NCBI GenBank assembly: GCA_009694125.1
Contig: SHVT01000010.1
Coordinates: 1 to 36,120 of the forward strand
Length of the DNA: 36,120 bases
Source of the DNA: Rhodospirillaceae bacterium
GTDB taxonomy: Bacteria; Pseudomonadota; Alphaproteobacteria; CACIAM-22H2
Direction of reading: 5' to 3'
The notes beneath the pieces are model-generated. The model saw only the letters and a program-made list of their open reading frames with translations, was not told where the DNA came from and made no database searches. The position numbers and the translations under genes were made by a program. Shown here in pieces: positions 15,544 through 23,954 of this stretch. Position 1 is the first letter of the stretch; each line of letters opens with the position of its first letter.

Positions 15544-18210
15544 TTGGCAACTCCGACCAAAACCGTCGCCTTCGGTCTGAATGGACACGGCGCCGAAGTG
15601 CCAGCCGAGCCGGAACGCCGGCTCGTCGATGCGCTCCGCCAGGATTTGGGCCTCACCGGAACCAAGATCGGCTGCGACACCGGTGATTGCGGGCTGTGCC
15701 TGGTCCTGATCGACGGCCGCCCGACACGGTCATGCAGGGCCCCGGTCAGCCAGGTCGATGGCTGTGCGGTTCGTACCGTGGAAGGCATCCTGCGCGACGG
15801 CGCGTTGAGCAAGCTGCAACTAGCCTTTATCGATCGCGGCGCCGCGCAATGCGGCTTCTGCACACCGGCGATGTTGATCGCTGCGCACGCTTTGCTGGTC
15901 CGCAATCCGACCCCCGATGCTGAGGCGGTGCGGACGGCGCTGGCGGGCATTCCCTGCCGCTGCACCGGCTACAAAACGATCGTCGAGGCCGTGCTGGCCG
16001 CTGCCGCCGACCCGCCGGCCCCGGCTGCGGGGTCGGGCACAACACCGGTGGGTGCGCGCCTGCCCGCGATCGATGCCAAGGCCAAGGTGACGGGCGCCCA
16101 ACGATTCGCCGCCGATCTACCGCCGGACCCGGAAACTCTTTATGTGCGCATCGTCGATGCCGGCGACAACCTGGGCCCGTTCGCTATTGGCAACCCAGCG
16201 CCTTTTCTCGCGAAACATCCGGGGATCATTCGGCTGCTGACGGCGGCGGACGGTCTCGGCCGGGGCGGTTCCTCACCCTTCGCCGAAAACTCGGTGTCCT
16301 ATCGCGGCCAGCCGGTCTGCGCTTTGGTGGGCGACCTCGCCGCGCTCGCGGCCATCGATGTCGCGGCCCTGCCGATCGAATGGAAGAAATCGGCGCCCGG
16401 CGCAATCGGCGCCGGGCGCGAATGGACTGTCGTCTCCGGTGACGCCGATTCCGCGTTTGCCGCTTCCCACCTGGTGGTCGAAACCACGATCGACACATCC
16501 CTGGCCGACGCCGCCGTCCTCGAGCCGGAGACGGCCAGCGCGCGGCGGAGAGGCAATGTCGTCGAAATCACCGCGGGGACGACCTCACCCTTTGCCGATC
16601 GTGCCCGCATCGCCGCGGCGCTCGGCCTCGCCCTCGACCAGGTTCGCATCTTGGCCACGCCCGCGGGCGGCGCCCGCGGCGATTCGCCTCTCTCTACCAT
16701 CGTCGCCCTGGCCGCGTGGCTAACCGGGCGGCCCACGCGATGTTCGCCGCCGCGCGCTCAATCCTTGGCCATGTCGCCGAAACGGCCGCGGGCAAAATTG
16801 TCCGGCCGCGCGGCCTGCGACCAATGGGGTTATTTCGCGGCCATGGACGTAAAGGGCCAGTTCGACATCGGCGCCGATGCCGAGACCGATGCGGGCCTGA
16901 GTTTTGCCGTGCACGCGCCGGGGCCATTCTACCTTCCCGCCGCCCGCGCCAAGTCGCGCGCCGAGCCGGGCACCAACTACGCCGCGAGCGCGGGGCGCGG
17001 CCTCGGCACGGCCGAGGCGGCTTTGCTGTACGACTCACTGGTCGACGAGTTGGCGGATCAAATGAAGATCGATCCGCTGCAATTCCGCCGGCAGAACGCG
17101 CTGCGGCGCGGGTTGCCGACGCCCAGCGGCCAATGGCTCACGGCCAGCGTCGGCCTCAAACCCTGCCTCGACGCGTTGCGTCCGCGCTGGCAGACGGCAC
17201 GCGAGGAGGCCTTGCGCTACAACACCGGCGCGGCGCGGCTGAAACGCGGAGTCGGCATCGCCGGCGGCTGGAGTGGTATCGGCGCCCCGGCCCGGCCCGA
17301 TCCGGCGGCCGCCCGCATCGGCTTGGGACAGGTCGGTTTGTTCATGCTTTACGCCGACGCCGCCGATGGCGGCGCCGGTGCCGGAACGGCATTGATCCAA
17401 ATCGCCGCGGAGGCGCTCGGCCTTCCGACGAACCTTTTCCGGCTCGCGCCGGCCGACACCGACATCATTCCCGACGCCGGCCCGCCATCGGCGTCGCGGC
17501 GTATATTCGTTCTGGGCCAGGCGGTGCGGCTCGCCGCATCCGACTTGAAGCGGCAGATTTTGGCCATGGCTGCGCTTGGCGCCGACGCCACTTTGGCGGT
17601 ACAGGGGCGAACCGTGACCGTCACCGCCGGGAAGCAGTCAAAATCGGTCGAACTCGGCTCCATGGCCAGCGATTCCCGGGGCGACACGTTGATCGGTAAC
17701 GGCAGCTTCGATCCGCCGACACTCGATCTCGACGCCGCCGGCCAGGGCCTGCCGCACGCCGTTTATGCCTTTGCGGCGCAGATCGCGGAAGTGGTGGTCG
17801 ACACCACCGACGGCTCGATCCTCGTGCTGAAAGTGACTGCCGCTCAAGATGTCGGCCGCGCCATAAACCCGACCCTGATCGAGGGCCAAATCCATGGCGG
17901 CATCGTTCAGGGCCTGGGTTGGACGTTGTTTGAACGTTATGTGCCGGCCGAGAGCGGGAGCTTCAAGGGCTACCGTATCCCGATGATCGCGGACATGCCG
18001 ACCATCGAGACGATCTTGATCGAGGACCCAGAACCGCTTGGCCCCTTCGGTGCCAAGAGTGTGCGCGACGCCGCCTTCGTGCCCACGGCACCGGCCATTC
18101 TCAATGCCGTCTTTAATGCCACCGGCGCGCGGATCGTGAGCCTGCCCGCCACCCCGCCGCGTGTGCTCGCCTCCATTCGCGAGGCGGAGCGGCGGCGCAG
18201 CAAGGCCTAG
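15544..18210 (+). CDS. Xanthine dehydrogenase/aldehyde oxidase-family protein, fused iron-sulphur and molybdopterin domains
   Basis: An 888-residue single chain: residues 1-155 are the two-[2Fe-2S] module and the rest the molybdopterin domains; there is no FAD domain. All eight cluster cysteines are present: C44, C49, C52, C64 and C103, C106, C138, C140 (C-G-F-C and C-R-C-T-G). The large part keeps D-V-G-R-A-I-N-P, E-G-Q-I-H-G-G and Q-G-L-G-W-T-L. However, G-G-x-F-G-G-K is G-G-A-R-G-D, the G-Q-G loop is G-A-G, and the catalytic G-V-G-E near the end is S-V-R-D (residues 839-842, Asp842 in place of Glu). Hydroxylase activity is therefore doubtful. The start must be TTG 15544, because a TGA lies two codons before it in frame; AGAGG precedes it. 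No molybdenum-cofactor insertion gene (xdhC/coxF) is nearby. The substrate is unknown. Confidence 0.82.
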   Translation: MATPTKTVAFGLNGHGAEVPAEPERRLVDALRQDLGLTGTKIGCDTGDCGLCLVLIDGRPTRSCRAPVSQVDGCAVRTVEGILRDGALSKLQLAFIDRGAAQCGFCTPAMLIAAHALLVRNPTPDAEAVRTALAGIPCRCTGYKTIVEAVLAAAADPPAPAAGSGTTPVGARLPAIDAKAKVTGAQRFAADLPPDPETLYVRIVDAGDNLGPFAIGNPAPFLAKHPGIIRLLTAADGLGRGGSSPFAENSVSYRGQPVCALVGDLAALAAIDVAALPIEWKKSAPGAIGAGREWTVVSGDADSAFAASHLVVETTIDTSLADAAVLEPETASARRRGNVVEITAGTTSPFADRARIAAALGLALDQVRILATPAGGARGDSPLSTIVALAAWLTGRPTRCSPPRAQSLAMSPKRPRAKLSGRAACDQWGYFAAMDVKGQFDIGADAETDAGLSFAVHAPGPFYLPAARAKSRAEPGTNYAASAGRGLGTAEAALLYDSLVDELADQMKIDPLQFRRQNALRRGLPTPSGQWLTASVGLKPCLDALRPRWQTAREEALRYNTGAARLKRGVGIAGGWSGIGAPARPDPAAARIGLGQVGLFMLYADAADGGAGAGTALIQIAAEALGLPTNLFRLAPADTDIIPDAGPPSASRRIFVLGQAVRLAASDLKRQILAMAALGADATLAVQGRTVTVTAGKQSKSVELGSMASDSRGDTLIGNGSFDPPTLDLDAAGQGLPHAVYAFAAQIAEVVVDTTDGSILVLKVTAAQDVGRAINPTLIEGQIHGGIVQGLGWTLFERYVPAESGSFKGYRIPMIADMPTIETILIEDPEPLGPFGAKSVRDAAFVPTAPAILNAVFNATGARIVSLPATPPRVLASIREAERRRSKA

Positions 18211-18269
18211 TACCGACTTTCGCGGCTCGTGAGTCGCCTTCGGCGACGCACGAGCCGCGAAATCGGTAC
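18210..18269. terminator. Long near-perfect hairpin between two convergent genes
   Basis: The arms 18210-18238 and 18242-18269 pair over about 27 bases with one bulged C and one A/G mismatch, closing on a TTC loop (CTTCGG at the tip). It begins at the stop codon of the molybdenum-hydroxylase-like gene and faces the end of cobN. There is no T run on either side, so it may act as a bidirectional terminator or transcript-end protector, or be a member of a dispersed palindromic repeat family. Confidence 0.65.
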
Positions 18270-18300
18270 AGAATCCGGAGCTTGTACTCGGGTCGCAGGC

Positions 18301-18319
18301 TCCGCGCCTGCAGCGCGGA
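18301..18319. repeat. Short perfect inverted repeat beside the long hairpin
   Basis: TCCGCGC-CTGCA-GCGCGGA, 7-5-7. A third hairpin, GCCGGGA-TCGCG-TCCCGGC, lies at 18339-18357 in the last codons of cobN. The three together make the 125-base convergent gap almost wholly palindromic; the cobN-side pair could form part of its terminator. Confidence 0.45.
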
Positions 18320-18335
18320 ACTCTGCGAGCGAGAA

Positions 18336-21300
18336 CTAGCCGGGATCGCGTCCCGGCCTGGATTCCGCAAGCTGCGTCAGCCGGCGGTGGGTATCGTTGG
18401 CGCGGGGACGCCACAGGCCTCGAGCCTGGGCCTCGAGTAGGCGCTGGCTCATTTCCCGCAGCGCGGCGGGGTTTGCATCCTTTAGAAACGCGCACACGGT
18501 TTCGTCGCGCAAATAGGCGTCGAACACGGCGTCGAAGTGATGATCCTTCACCGCCGCCGTGGTGGCCGCGAAGGCGAAGAGATAATCCACCGTAGCCGCC
18601 ATTTCAAAAGCGCCCTTATAGCCGTGGCGCATGACCCCGCGAATCCATTTCGGATTGACCACGCGCGCCCGCAGGATGCGCGCGGCTTCTTCCTCCAGCG
18701 TCCGCACCTTCGGCGATTCCGGCCGCGAATGGTCGTTGTGGTAGACCGTCGGCGACCGTCCGGAGATGTGGCGAATCGCGGCGGTTAGACCGCCCTCGAA
18801 CTGATAATAATCGTCGCTGTCGAAAAGATCGTGTTCGCGGTTGTCCTGGTTCTGCACCACGGCGTCGATGCGCGAAAGCCGCGTCTCGAACAACGAATGT
18901 TCGGCTTGCCCCTCGGCGCCGCCGCCATAGGCGTAACCGCCCCAGGCGACATAGGCGCGGGCAAGGTCGGCGGCGCTGTCCCAGCCGCGTTCGTCGATGA
19001 GCGCCTGCAAGCCGGCACCATAAGCCCCCGGCTTGGACCCGAAGACGCGATAACCGGCGCGTAGGCGCGCCTCCGTGGCAGAGGCGCCGGCTTCGACGAG
19101 CCGCGCCGATTCGGCCGCGACCCGTGCGGCCTGCGGGTTCACGTCCGCCGGTTCGTCGAGAGCCGCCACCGCCCGCGCGGCGCTATCGAACAATTCAATC
19201 AGATTGGGAAAGGCGTCGCGAAAAAAGCCAGAGACGCGCAGCGTTACGTCGACTCGCGGGCGGTCGAGCAGCGAAGCGGGAAGAACCTCGAAGCCGCACA
19301 CGCGGCCGGTCGCGACATCCCAACGGGGCCGGGCGCCGATAAGCGCCAAGGCCTGCGCGATGTCGTCGCCGCCGGTCCGCATGGCGCTGGTGCCCCAGGC
19401 CGACAGGGCGAGCGCCTTTGGATACTCGCCATGGTCCTGAGCATGACGCGCGAGCAGCAACCCCGCCGATTTCCAACCCAGCGTCCAGGCCGCCGGGGTC
19501 GGCAGCGCCCGTGTATCGACGGAGTAGAAGTTGCGCCCGGTGGGCAAGACCTCGGGGCGGCCGCGGCTCGGCGCGCCGGACGGTCCCGGCTTCACCAATC
19601 GGCCGTCGAGTCCGGCGAGGAGTCCCGCGATTTCGCCGCCGCCGCAGGCGAACACGGCCGGGCGCAACCAAGTCTCGATCCAGGACAACACCGCCCGCGC
19701 CCGCGCCCAGGTCGGTTCGGCGGCCCTCTCGCCCGCGACCAACGCCTTGCCAAGAAACTCCAAGCGCTCGACCGTATCGCCATGGCTGCGCCACGGCGAC
19801 CCGTCCGCCAGAGCCGACGGACGCGGCCCGGTCCATGGCGCCGCCATGTCGCAATCGAGCGGATCGAAATCGAGCCCTAGGTCGGCGGCGAGCGCGCGGA
19901 GAAGCGAGGCGTCTCCATTATCTCCCGATCGCCGCGGCAGGCGCGACAGGGCGACGAGAAGATCGACGAGTTGACCGTCGGCGGGCGCGCGACCGAAAAC
20001 ATGCAGCCCATCGCGGATTTGCAGTTCCTTGATTTCACACAGGAACGAATCGAGCTTGACCAGCGCCGCGGTCGCATCGTCGTTCGGCGCGATCCCGCAA
20101 TCGCGGTCGAGCCCGATCCGGCGCGTGAGATCGAGAATCTCACCGCCCAGAAGTTTCAGCCGGCGCGGATCGAGTCCCGACGCTTCGTAATATTCGTCGA
20201 TGAGGCACTCCAATTCGCGCAGCGGCCCGTAACTTTCGGCGCGCGTCAGCGGGGGCGTCAGGTGATCGACGATGACCGCCTGGGCCCGCCGTTTGGCTTG
20301 CGTGCCTTCGCCGGGATCGTTGACGATGAAGGGATAAAGGTGCGGCATCGGCCCGAAGGCCGCCTCCGGGAAACACGAGTCGGACAGCGCCAGCGCCTTT
20401 CCCGGCAGCCATTCGAGGTTGCCGTGTTTGCCGATATCGACGATGGCGTCGGCGCGGAAGGCCAAACGCAGCCAGGCGTAAAAGGCCAAATAGCCATGGG
20501 GCGGGGGCAGGTCTGGATCGTGATAGGAACGCGCCGGATCGATGTCGTAGCCACGCGACGGCTGCAGCCCGACGACAATCTTGCCAAAGCGCAAGGCGGC
20601 GATGGCGAAGGCCCCGCAATCGGTGGCGCCGGGCAGGAAACAGGGATCACTTTCCGCCGACCCCCAGCGTGCCGTGACTTTGTCCCGCACCGCACGCGGC
20701 AGGCTGGAGAAAAACGCGGCATAGTCCGATAGCGGAAGTGTTTCGGCGATGACACGCGACGACAGGGCGCGTTTGTCGTTGCTCGGCCCGGCCAGAAGAC
20801 TTCGCACGAGCGCGGCGCCGTCCACCGGGGGACGTCGCACGTCATAACCCGCCTCTTTGAGCGCACCGAGGATCGCGATCGTGGAGGCTGGCGTATCCAA
20901 GCCCACGCCATTGCCGATGCGCCCATCGCGATTGGGATAGTTGGCAAGGACGAGCGCGATTCTGCGTTCGCCGGGCGGCGTTCGGCGCAGCTTCACCCAT
21001 GCCGCCGCCAAGGCCGCGGTGAACTCGACACGATCGGCAAGGGGGACTTGGCCCACGATGTCGGTCTGCGTCGCCTCGTCGCGGCGCAGCCGGCCCTTGA
21101 AGGCTATCGCGCGGGTCAAAATCCGACCGTCGATTTCCGGCAGGGCGACGTTCATCGCCAGGTCGCGGGCGGCGAGGCCGTTGGTTCCCGCGCGCCACGC
21201 CTCTTCCTCGCCGCCGGAAAGAACGACCTGCAAGACAGGGCAATTCGGCGCCGCCAGCGGATCGGTCCGCCCCTCGCCCAGCGCGAAGCCGGTCGTGGCG

Positions 21301-22094
21301 AGCACGATATCCGGGGGCGCGGCGGCGAACGCCTCGGCGATCATCGCCGCCGCCATCGGGTCCTTCAAGCTCGCGACCTGTATCGGCAGCGCCGACAATC
21401 CATGCCGGTGCAGCGCCTCGATCAGAACATCGATCGCCGCCGTATTCGCCGCCAGCGCCAGGGCACGGTAGAAGACGATAGCCGCGACCGGCCGCTGGGC
21501 GGTCCAGCGGACCCGAATGTCGGCGAGACTGGGCGAGACACATCCCGGCCAATGGAAACCCGCGCGCAGCACCGGCGCCGGTTCCCGCCAGTCCATTCGG
21601 GCGCCGGTTAGGTTGGCGGCGTAGCGCAAGAACTGGCCTGCATTGTCGATGCCGCCAAACACGAAATACTGCCACAGCCGGTGCGTCGCTTCCGCCGGCA
21701 GGGTCGACAGCCCGGCAAAGCCGGGATCCGGCTGGTCGTCGCCGGGCAGAAGAGCTAGTGCAATGCCCCGCCGGCGGCAGGTGCCGACGATTTGCTCGAC
21801 GCCATGCGGCCAATAGGATTGGCCGCCAAGCACGCGGGCGACGACCAGCTTTGCCTGCGACACCACCCGCTCCACATACAGATCCACGGACAGATTGTGG
21901 GCAAGGCTGAGGGTGCTGGCGAGCCGCAGGCTGGGAAGATTGTCCCGTTCTTTTTCCAACACCTGGCGGGCGGCGGCCAGGCAAGCGATCTCGCTGTCGG
22001 CCGCGGTCAGGACAACGATGTCGCCCGGGCTCTGGTCGAGGTCGATGGCGACGCCATTGTCAACGACACCCGGCTGCGCGGCCAGCAAATGCAT
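18336..22094 (-). CDS. cobN: Cobaltochelatase large subunit CobN
   Basis: A 1252-residue protein, the usual size for CobN, the large subunit that inserts cobalt into hydrogenobyrinic acid a,c-diamide in the oxygen-dependent cobalamin route, working with CobS- and CobT-type AAA subunits. Family marks are L-V-V-A-R-V-L-G-G-Q-S-Y-W near residues 83-95, the conserved core D-I-G-K-H-G-N-L-E-W-L-P-G-K near residues 549-562, then F-I-V-N-D-P-G-E-G-T-Q-A-K-R-R, and C-terminal K-W-I-R-G-V-M-R-H-G-Y-K-G-A. It begins 3 bases after the stop of cobW, so it is in the riboswitch-controlled string cobU-cobW-cobN. The chelatase AAA subunits are not in this window. Its last codons form part of a hairpin. Confidence 0.96.
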   Translation of the reverse strand: MHLLAAQPGVVDNGVAIDLDQSPGDIVVLTAADSEIACLAAARQVLEKERDNLPSLRLASTLSLAHNLSVDLYVERVVSQAKLVVARVLGGQSYWPHGVEQIVGTCRRRGIALALLPGDDQPDPGFAGLSTLPAEATHRLWQYFVFGGIDNAGQFLRYAANLTGARMDWREPAPVLRAGFHWPGCVSPSLADIRVRWTAQRPVAAIVFYRALALAANTAAIDVLIEALHRHGLSALPIQVASLKDPMAAAMIAEAFAAAPPDIVLATTGFALGEGRTDPLAAPNCPVLQVVLSGGEEEAWRAGTNGLAARDLAMNVALPEIDGRILTRAIAFKGRLRRDEATQTDIVGQVPLADRVEFTAALAAAWVKLRRTPPGERRIALVLANYPNRDGRIGNGVGLDTPASTIAILGALKEAGYDVRRPPVDGAALVRSLLAGPSNDKRALSSRVIAETLPLSDYAAFFSSLPRAVRDKVTARWGSAESDPCFLPGATDCGAFAIAALRFGKIVVGLQPSRGYDIDPARSYHDPDLPPPHGYLAFYAWLRLAFRADAIVDIGKHGNLEWLPGKALALSDSCFPEAAFGPMPHLYPFIVNDPGEGTQAKRRAQAVIVDHLTPPLTRAESYGPLRELECLIDEYYEASGLDPRRLKLLGGEILDLTRRIGLDRDCGIAPNDDATAALVKLDSFLCEIKELQIRDGLHVFGRAPADGQLVDLLVALSRLPRRSGDNGDASLLRALAADLGLDFDPLDCDMAAPWTGPRPSALADGSPWRSHGDTVERLEFLGKALVAGERAAEPTWARARAVLSWIETWLRPAVFACGGGEIAGLLAGLDGRLVKPGPSGAPSRGRPEVLPTGRNFYSVDTRALPTPAAWTLGWKSAGLLLARHAQDHGEYPKALALSAWGTSAMRTGGDDIAQALALIGARPRWDVATGRVCGFEVLPASLLDRPRVDVTLRVSGFFRDAFPNLIELFDSAARAVAALDEPADVNPQAARVAAESARLVEAGASATEARLRAGYRVFGSKPGAYGAGLQALIDERGWDSAADLARAYVAWGGYAYGGGAEGQAEHSLFETRLSRIDAVVQNQDNREHDLFDSDDYYQFEGGLTAAIRHISGRSPTVYHNDHSRPESPKVRTLEEEAARILRARVVNPKWIRGVMRHGYKGAFEMAATVDYLFAFAATTAAVKDHHFDAVFDAYLRDETVCAFLKDANPAALREMSQRLLEAQARGLWRPRANDTHRRLTQLAESRPGRDPG

Positions 22095-22097
22095 GCG

Positions 22098-23132
22098 TCA
22101 GCCGCGAATGATCGCGCCAATGGCGTCGCGGGGCAGGCCTTTGAAGCCGATGACGACCAACCGACCCGCGCGCACCTCGCCAACCCGCCACGGGCGATCG
22201 AAATAGGCGTCGAGACGGGGCCCCACGCCCTGGATCGCCAGTCGCATCGATTTTCCGGGTACATCGGCGAAGCCCTTGACCCGCAGGACGTCGTGCGCCG
22301 CGGTCGCCGCGACGATCCGGGCGAGCAGCGCGCTGATCTCTGGAATCTGCGGCAGCGTCATCACGAAGCTCTCGAAATCGTCATGGTCGTGACCGTCGCC
22401 TTCGGCCTCGTGATGGGAAAACCGACTGCCCAAGTCGGCCTCCGCCGCCGCGCCGAGGCCAAGCAGCACTCCAGCATCCACGGCGCCGAAACGACAAGGC
22501 ACGAGGCGCACGCCCGGCCGCAACTTGGTCCGCAATCGTCGCGACAGAACTCCCAAATCATCGGCGTCGAGCCGATCGACCTTGTTCAAAAGAACAAGAT
22601 CGGCGCAGGCGAGCTGATCCTCGAAGACCTCGCCGAGCGGATTTTCATGGGCAACCGAAGGGTCGGCCAGGAATTGCACGACGACTTTTTCGGGGTCGTC
22701 GGCAAAACGGCCGCCGGCCGCGGCCGGCGCGTCGACGACGACGATCACGCCGTCGACCGTCACCCGGCTGCGCACCTCCGGCCAGGCGAAAGCCTTGACC
22801 AAGGGTTTCGGCAAAGCCAGGCCCGAGGTTTCGATGACGATGTGATCCGGCGGCTCCCGGCGATCGAGCAACTTTTCGATGGTCGGGAGGAAATCGTCGG
22901 CGACCGTGCAGCAAATGCATCCATTCGCCAGTTCGATGATGTCATCCTCGTCGCAGCCGGCGATTGCGCAACCCAACAGCAGGTCGCGATCGATTCCGGT
23001 CTCGCCGAATTCATTGATCACGAAGGCGAGCCGACGTCCGCCCGCCGATTTCGCCAGGTGCTGCAACAGGCTCGTTTTGCCCGCGCCGAGAAAACCGGTG
23101 ACGATGGTTGCTGGAATCCGCGGCGCGGTCAT
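22098..23132 (-). CDS. cobW: CobW, G3E-family GTPase
   Basis: A 344-residue metallochaperone GTPase. The P-loop G-F-L-G-A-G-K-T-S is at residues 13-21, the metal-binding G-C-I-C-C at 71-75, N-K-V-D at 183-186, and a His/Asp-rich stretch with His240, 241, 248 and 250 near the domain boundary. CobW is known to bind cobalt with nucleotide and is thought to deliver it to cobaltochelatase, which agrees with cobN immediately downstream. Its ATG overlaps the stop of cobU by four bases (ATGA), so translation is probably coupled. G3E relatives that handle zinc or nickel exist, but the position between cobU and cobN supports CobW. Confidence 0.95.
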   Translation of the reverse strand: MTAPRIPATIVTGFLGAGKTSLLQHLAKSAGGRRLAFVINEFGETGIDRDLLLGCAIAGCDEDDIIELANGCICCTVADDFLPTIEKLLDRREPPDHIVIETSGLALPKPLVKAFAWPEVRSRVTVDGVIVVVDAPAAAGGRFADDPEKVVVQFLADPSVAHENPLGEVFEDQLACADLVLLNKVDRLDADDLGVLSRRLRTKLRPGVRLVPCRFGAVDAGVLLGLGAAAEADLGSRFSHHEAEGDGHDHDDFESFVMTLPQIPEISALLARIVAATAAHDVLRVKGFADVPGKSMRLAIQGVGPRLDAYFDRPWRVGEVRAGRLVVIGFKGLPRDAIGAIIRG

Positions 23133-23710
23133 GGTCGCACCGCAGCGCCGGAGTCCTTGAGGATCAAAGGCAAGCCGGCGACGACGAGGACAACACGATC
23201 GGCGATCGCGGCGACATCCTGATGGAGCGCGCCGGCATGATCGCGAAAGGCGCGCGCCAGGGCGTTGTCCGGTACGATTCCCTGACCGACTTCATTGGAT
23301 ACGAGAACCACCGGGCCCTTGAGTTGCTTCAGTGCCTGGGCGAGCCGGCGCCGTGCCAACACGGGATCGTGGCCAGCACCGAGAAGATTGGACAGCCATA
23401 ACGTGAGACAATCGACCAGGATCGGCCGCGCCTCGCCCGATTCGCGGTCCAGGGCCTCGGCCAGGGCTAGGCCCTCCTCCAGCGTTCGCCAATGAGCGCC
23501 GCGGCGGGCGCGATGCTGGCGGATGCGTTCGGCCATTTCGGCATCACGCGCCGCGGCCGTCGCCACGTACAGGCCGGCGCCGTTCGGGCCGATGGCGTCT
23601 TCGATCAACCGTTCCGCATAGGTGCTCTTGCCGGATTTCGCTCCACCCAATACCAGGGTCAGCCGGGGCAATGGGGCTGGGGCGGGAACGGAGAACGGCG
23701 GCGTTATCAC
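23129..23710 (-). CDS. cobU: Adenosylcobinamide kinase/guanylyltransferase CobU (CobP)
   Basis: A 193-residue bifunctional enzyme that phosphorylates adenosylcobinamide and adds GMP to make adenosyl-GDP-cobinamide. Motifs are P-loop G-G-A-K-S-G-K-S at residues 22-29, V-A-T-A-A-A-R-D-A-E-M near residues 49-59, V-D-C-L-T-L-W-L-S-N-L-L near residues 98-109 and S-N-E-V-G-Q-G-I-V-P near residues 137-146. The start is GTG 23710, five bases after a very strong GGGAGGAGG. That ribosome site can pair with the 3' end of the cobalamin riboswitch just upstream, so this gene, and by coupling cobW and cobN, should be repressed by adenosylcobalamin. Confidence 0.95.
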   Translation of the reverse strand: MITPPFSVPAPAPLPRLTLVLGGAKSGKSTYAERLIEDAIGPNGAGLYVATAAARDAEMAERIRQHRARRGAHWRTLEEGLALAEALDRESGEARPILVDCLTLWLSNLLGAGHDPVLARRRLAQALKQLKGPVVLVSNEVGQGIVPDNALARAFRDHAGALHQDVAAIADRVVLVVAGLPLILKDSGAAVRP

Positions 23711-23715
23711 TCGAT

Positions 23716-23724
23716 CCTCCTCCC
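23716..23724 (-). promoter_or_regulatory. cobU ribosome-binding site, probably sequestered by the riboswitch
   Basis: Minus-strand GGGAGGAGG, five bases before the GTG start. CCTCCTC on the same transcript (plus coordinates 23763-23769, just after the GAGCCAGGAGACC end of the riboswitch) can form seven consecutive pairs with GAGGAGG in this site. This suggests translational rather than terminator control. Confidence 0.55.
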
Positions 23725-23762
23725 GAGGACGGTTACCGGGCGCGGCTGTGGGCCACGGCGTC

Positions 23763-23943
23763 GAGGAGGTCTCCTGGCTCGGGTTCGTCGATCGCGGCGC
23801 CTTCCCGGCGCTGGCGGCGCCAGTGGCATGCCTGGCGCCGATGAGGCGCCAATGGCGTGATCGAGCCGCGATCTCTTCCCTTACAGTTGCGGGGGCAGCG
23901 CCGGCTTGGCTACAGCGTCACCGGCTTCCCTGTCTCGATGCGG
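23763..23943 (-). promoter_or_regulatory. Cobalamin (B12) riboswitch
   Basis: Read on the minus strand, the order is that of the classical cobalamin element: GGGAAGCCGGTG near the 5' end, GCTGCCCCCGCAACTGTAA with the conserved core, the B12-box GCCACTG (plus-strand CAGTGGC at 23821-23827), CGGGAAGGCG, and finally CGAGCCAGGAGACC at about 23768-23780. The element lies between cobC and cobU, its 5' edge about 12 bases from the cobC stop. A promoter for a separate transcript would have to lie within cobC; otherwise the element works inside a cobS-cobC-cobU-cobW-cobN message. Confidence 0.93.
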
Positions 23944-23954
23944 GGCGGAGACTA

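Noticed and set aside
16600-16860. A suspected pair of compensating frameshifts in the molybdenum-hydroxylase-like gene, because another frame looks protein-like here
   Set aside because: The main frame still aligns with the family (T-G-R-P, then S-P-K-R-P, then A-C-D-Q-W-G-Y-F-A-A-M-D), so the frame is continuous; the odd residues are substitutions.
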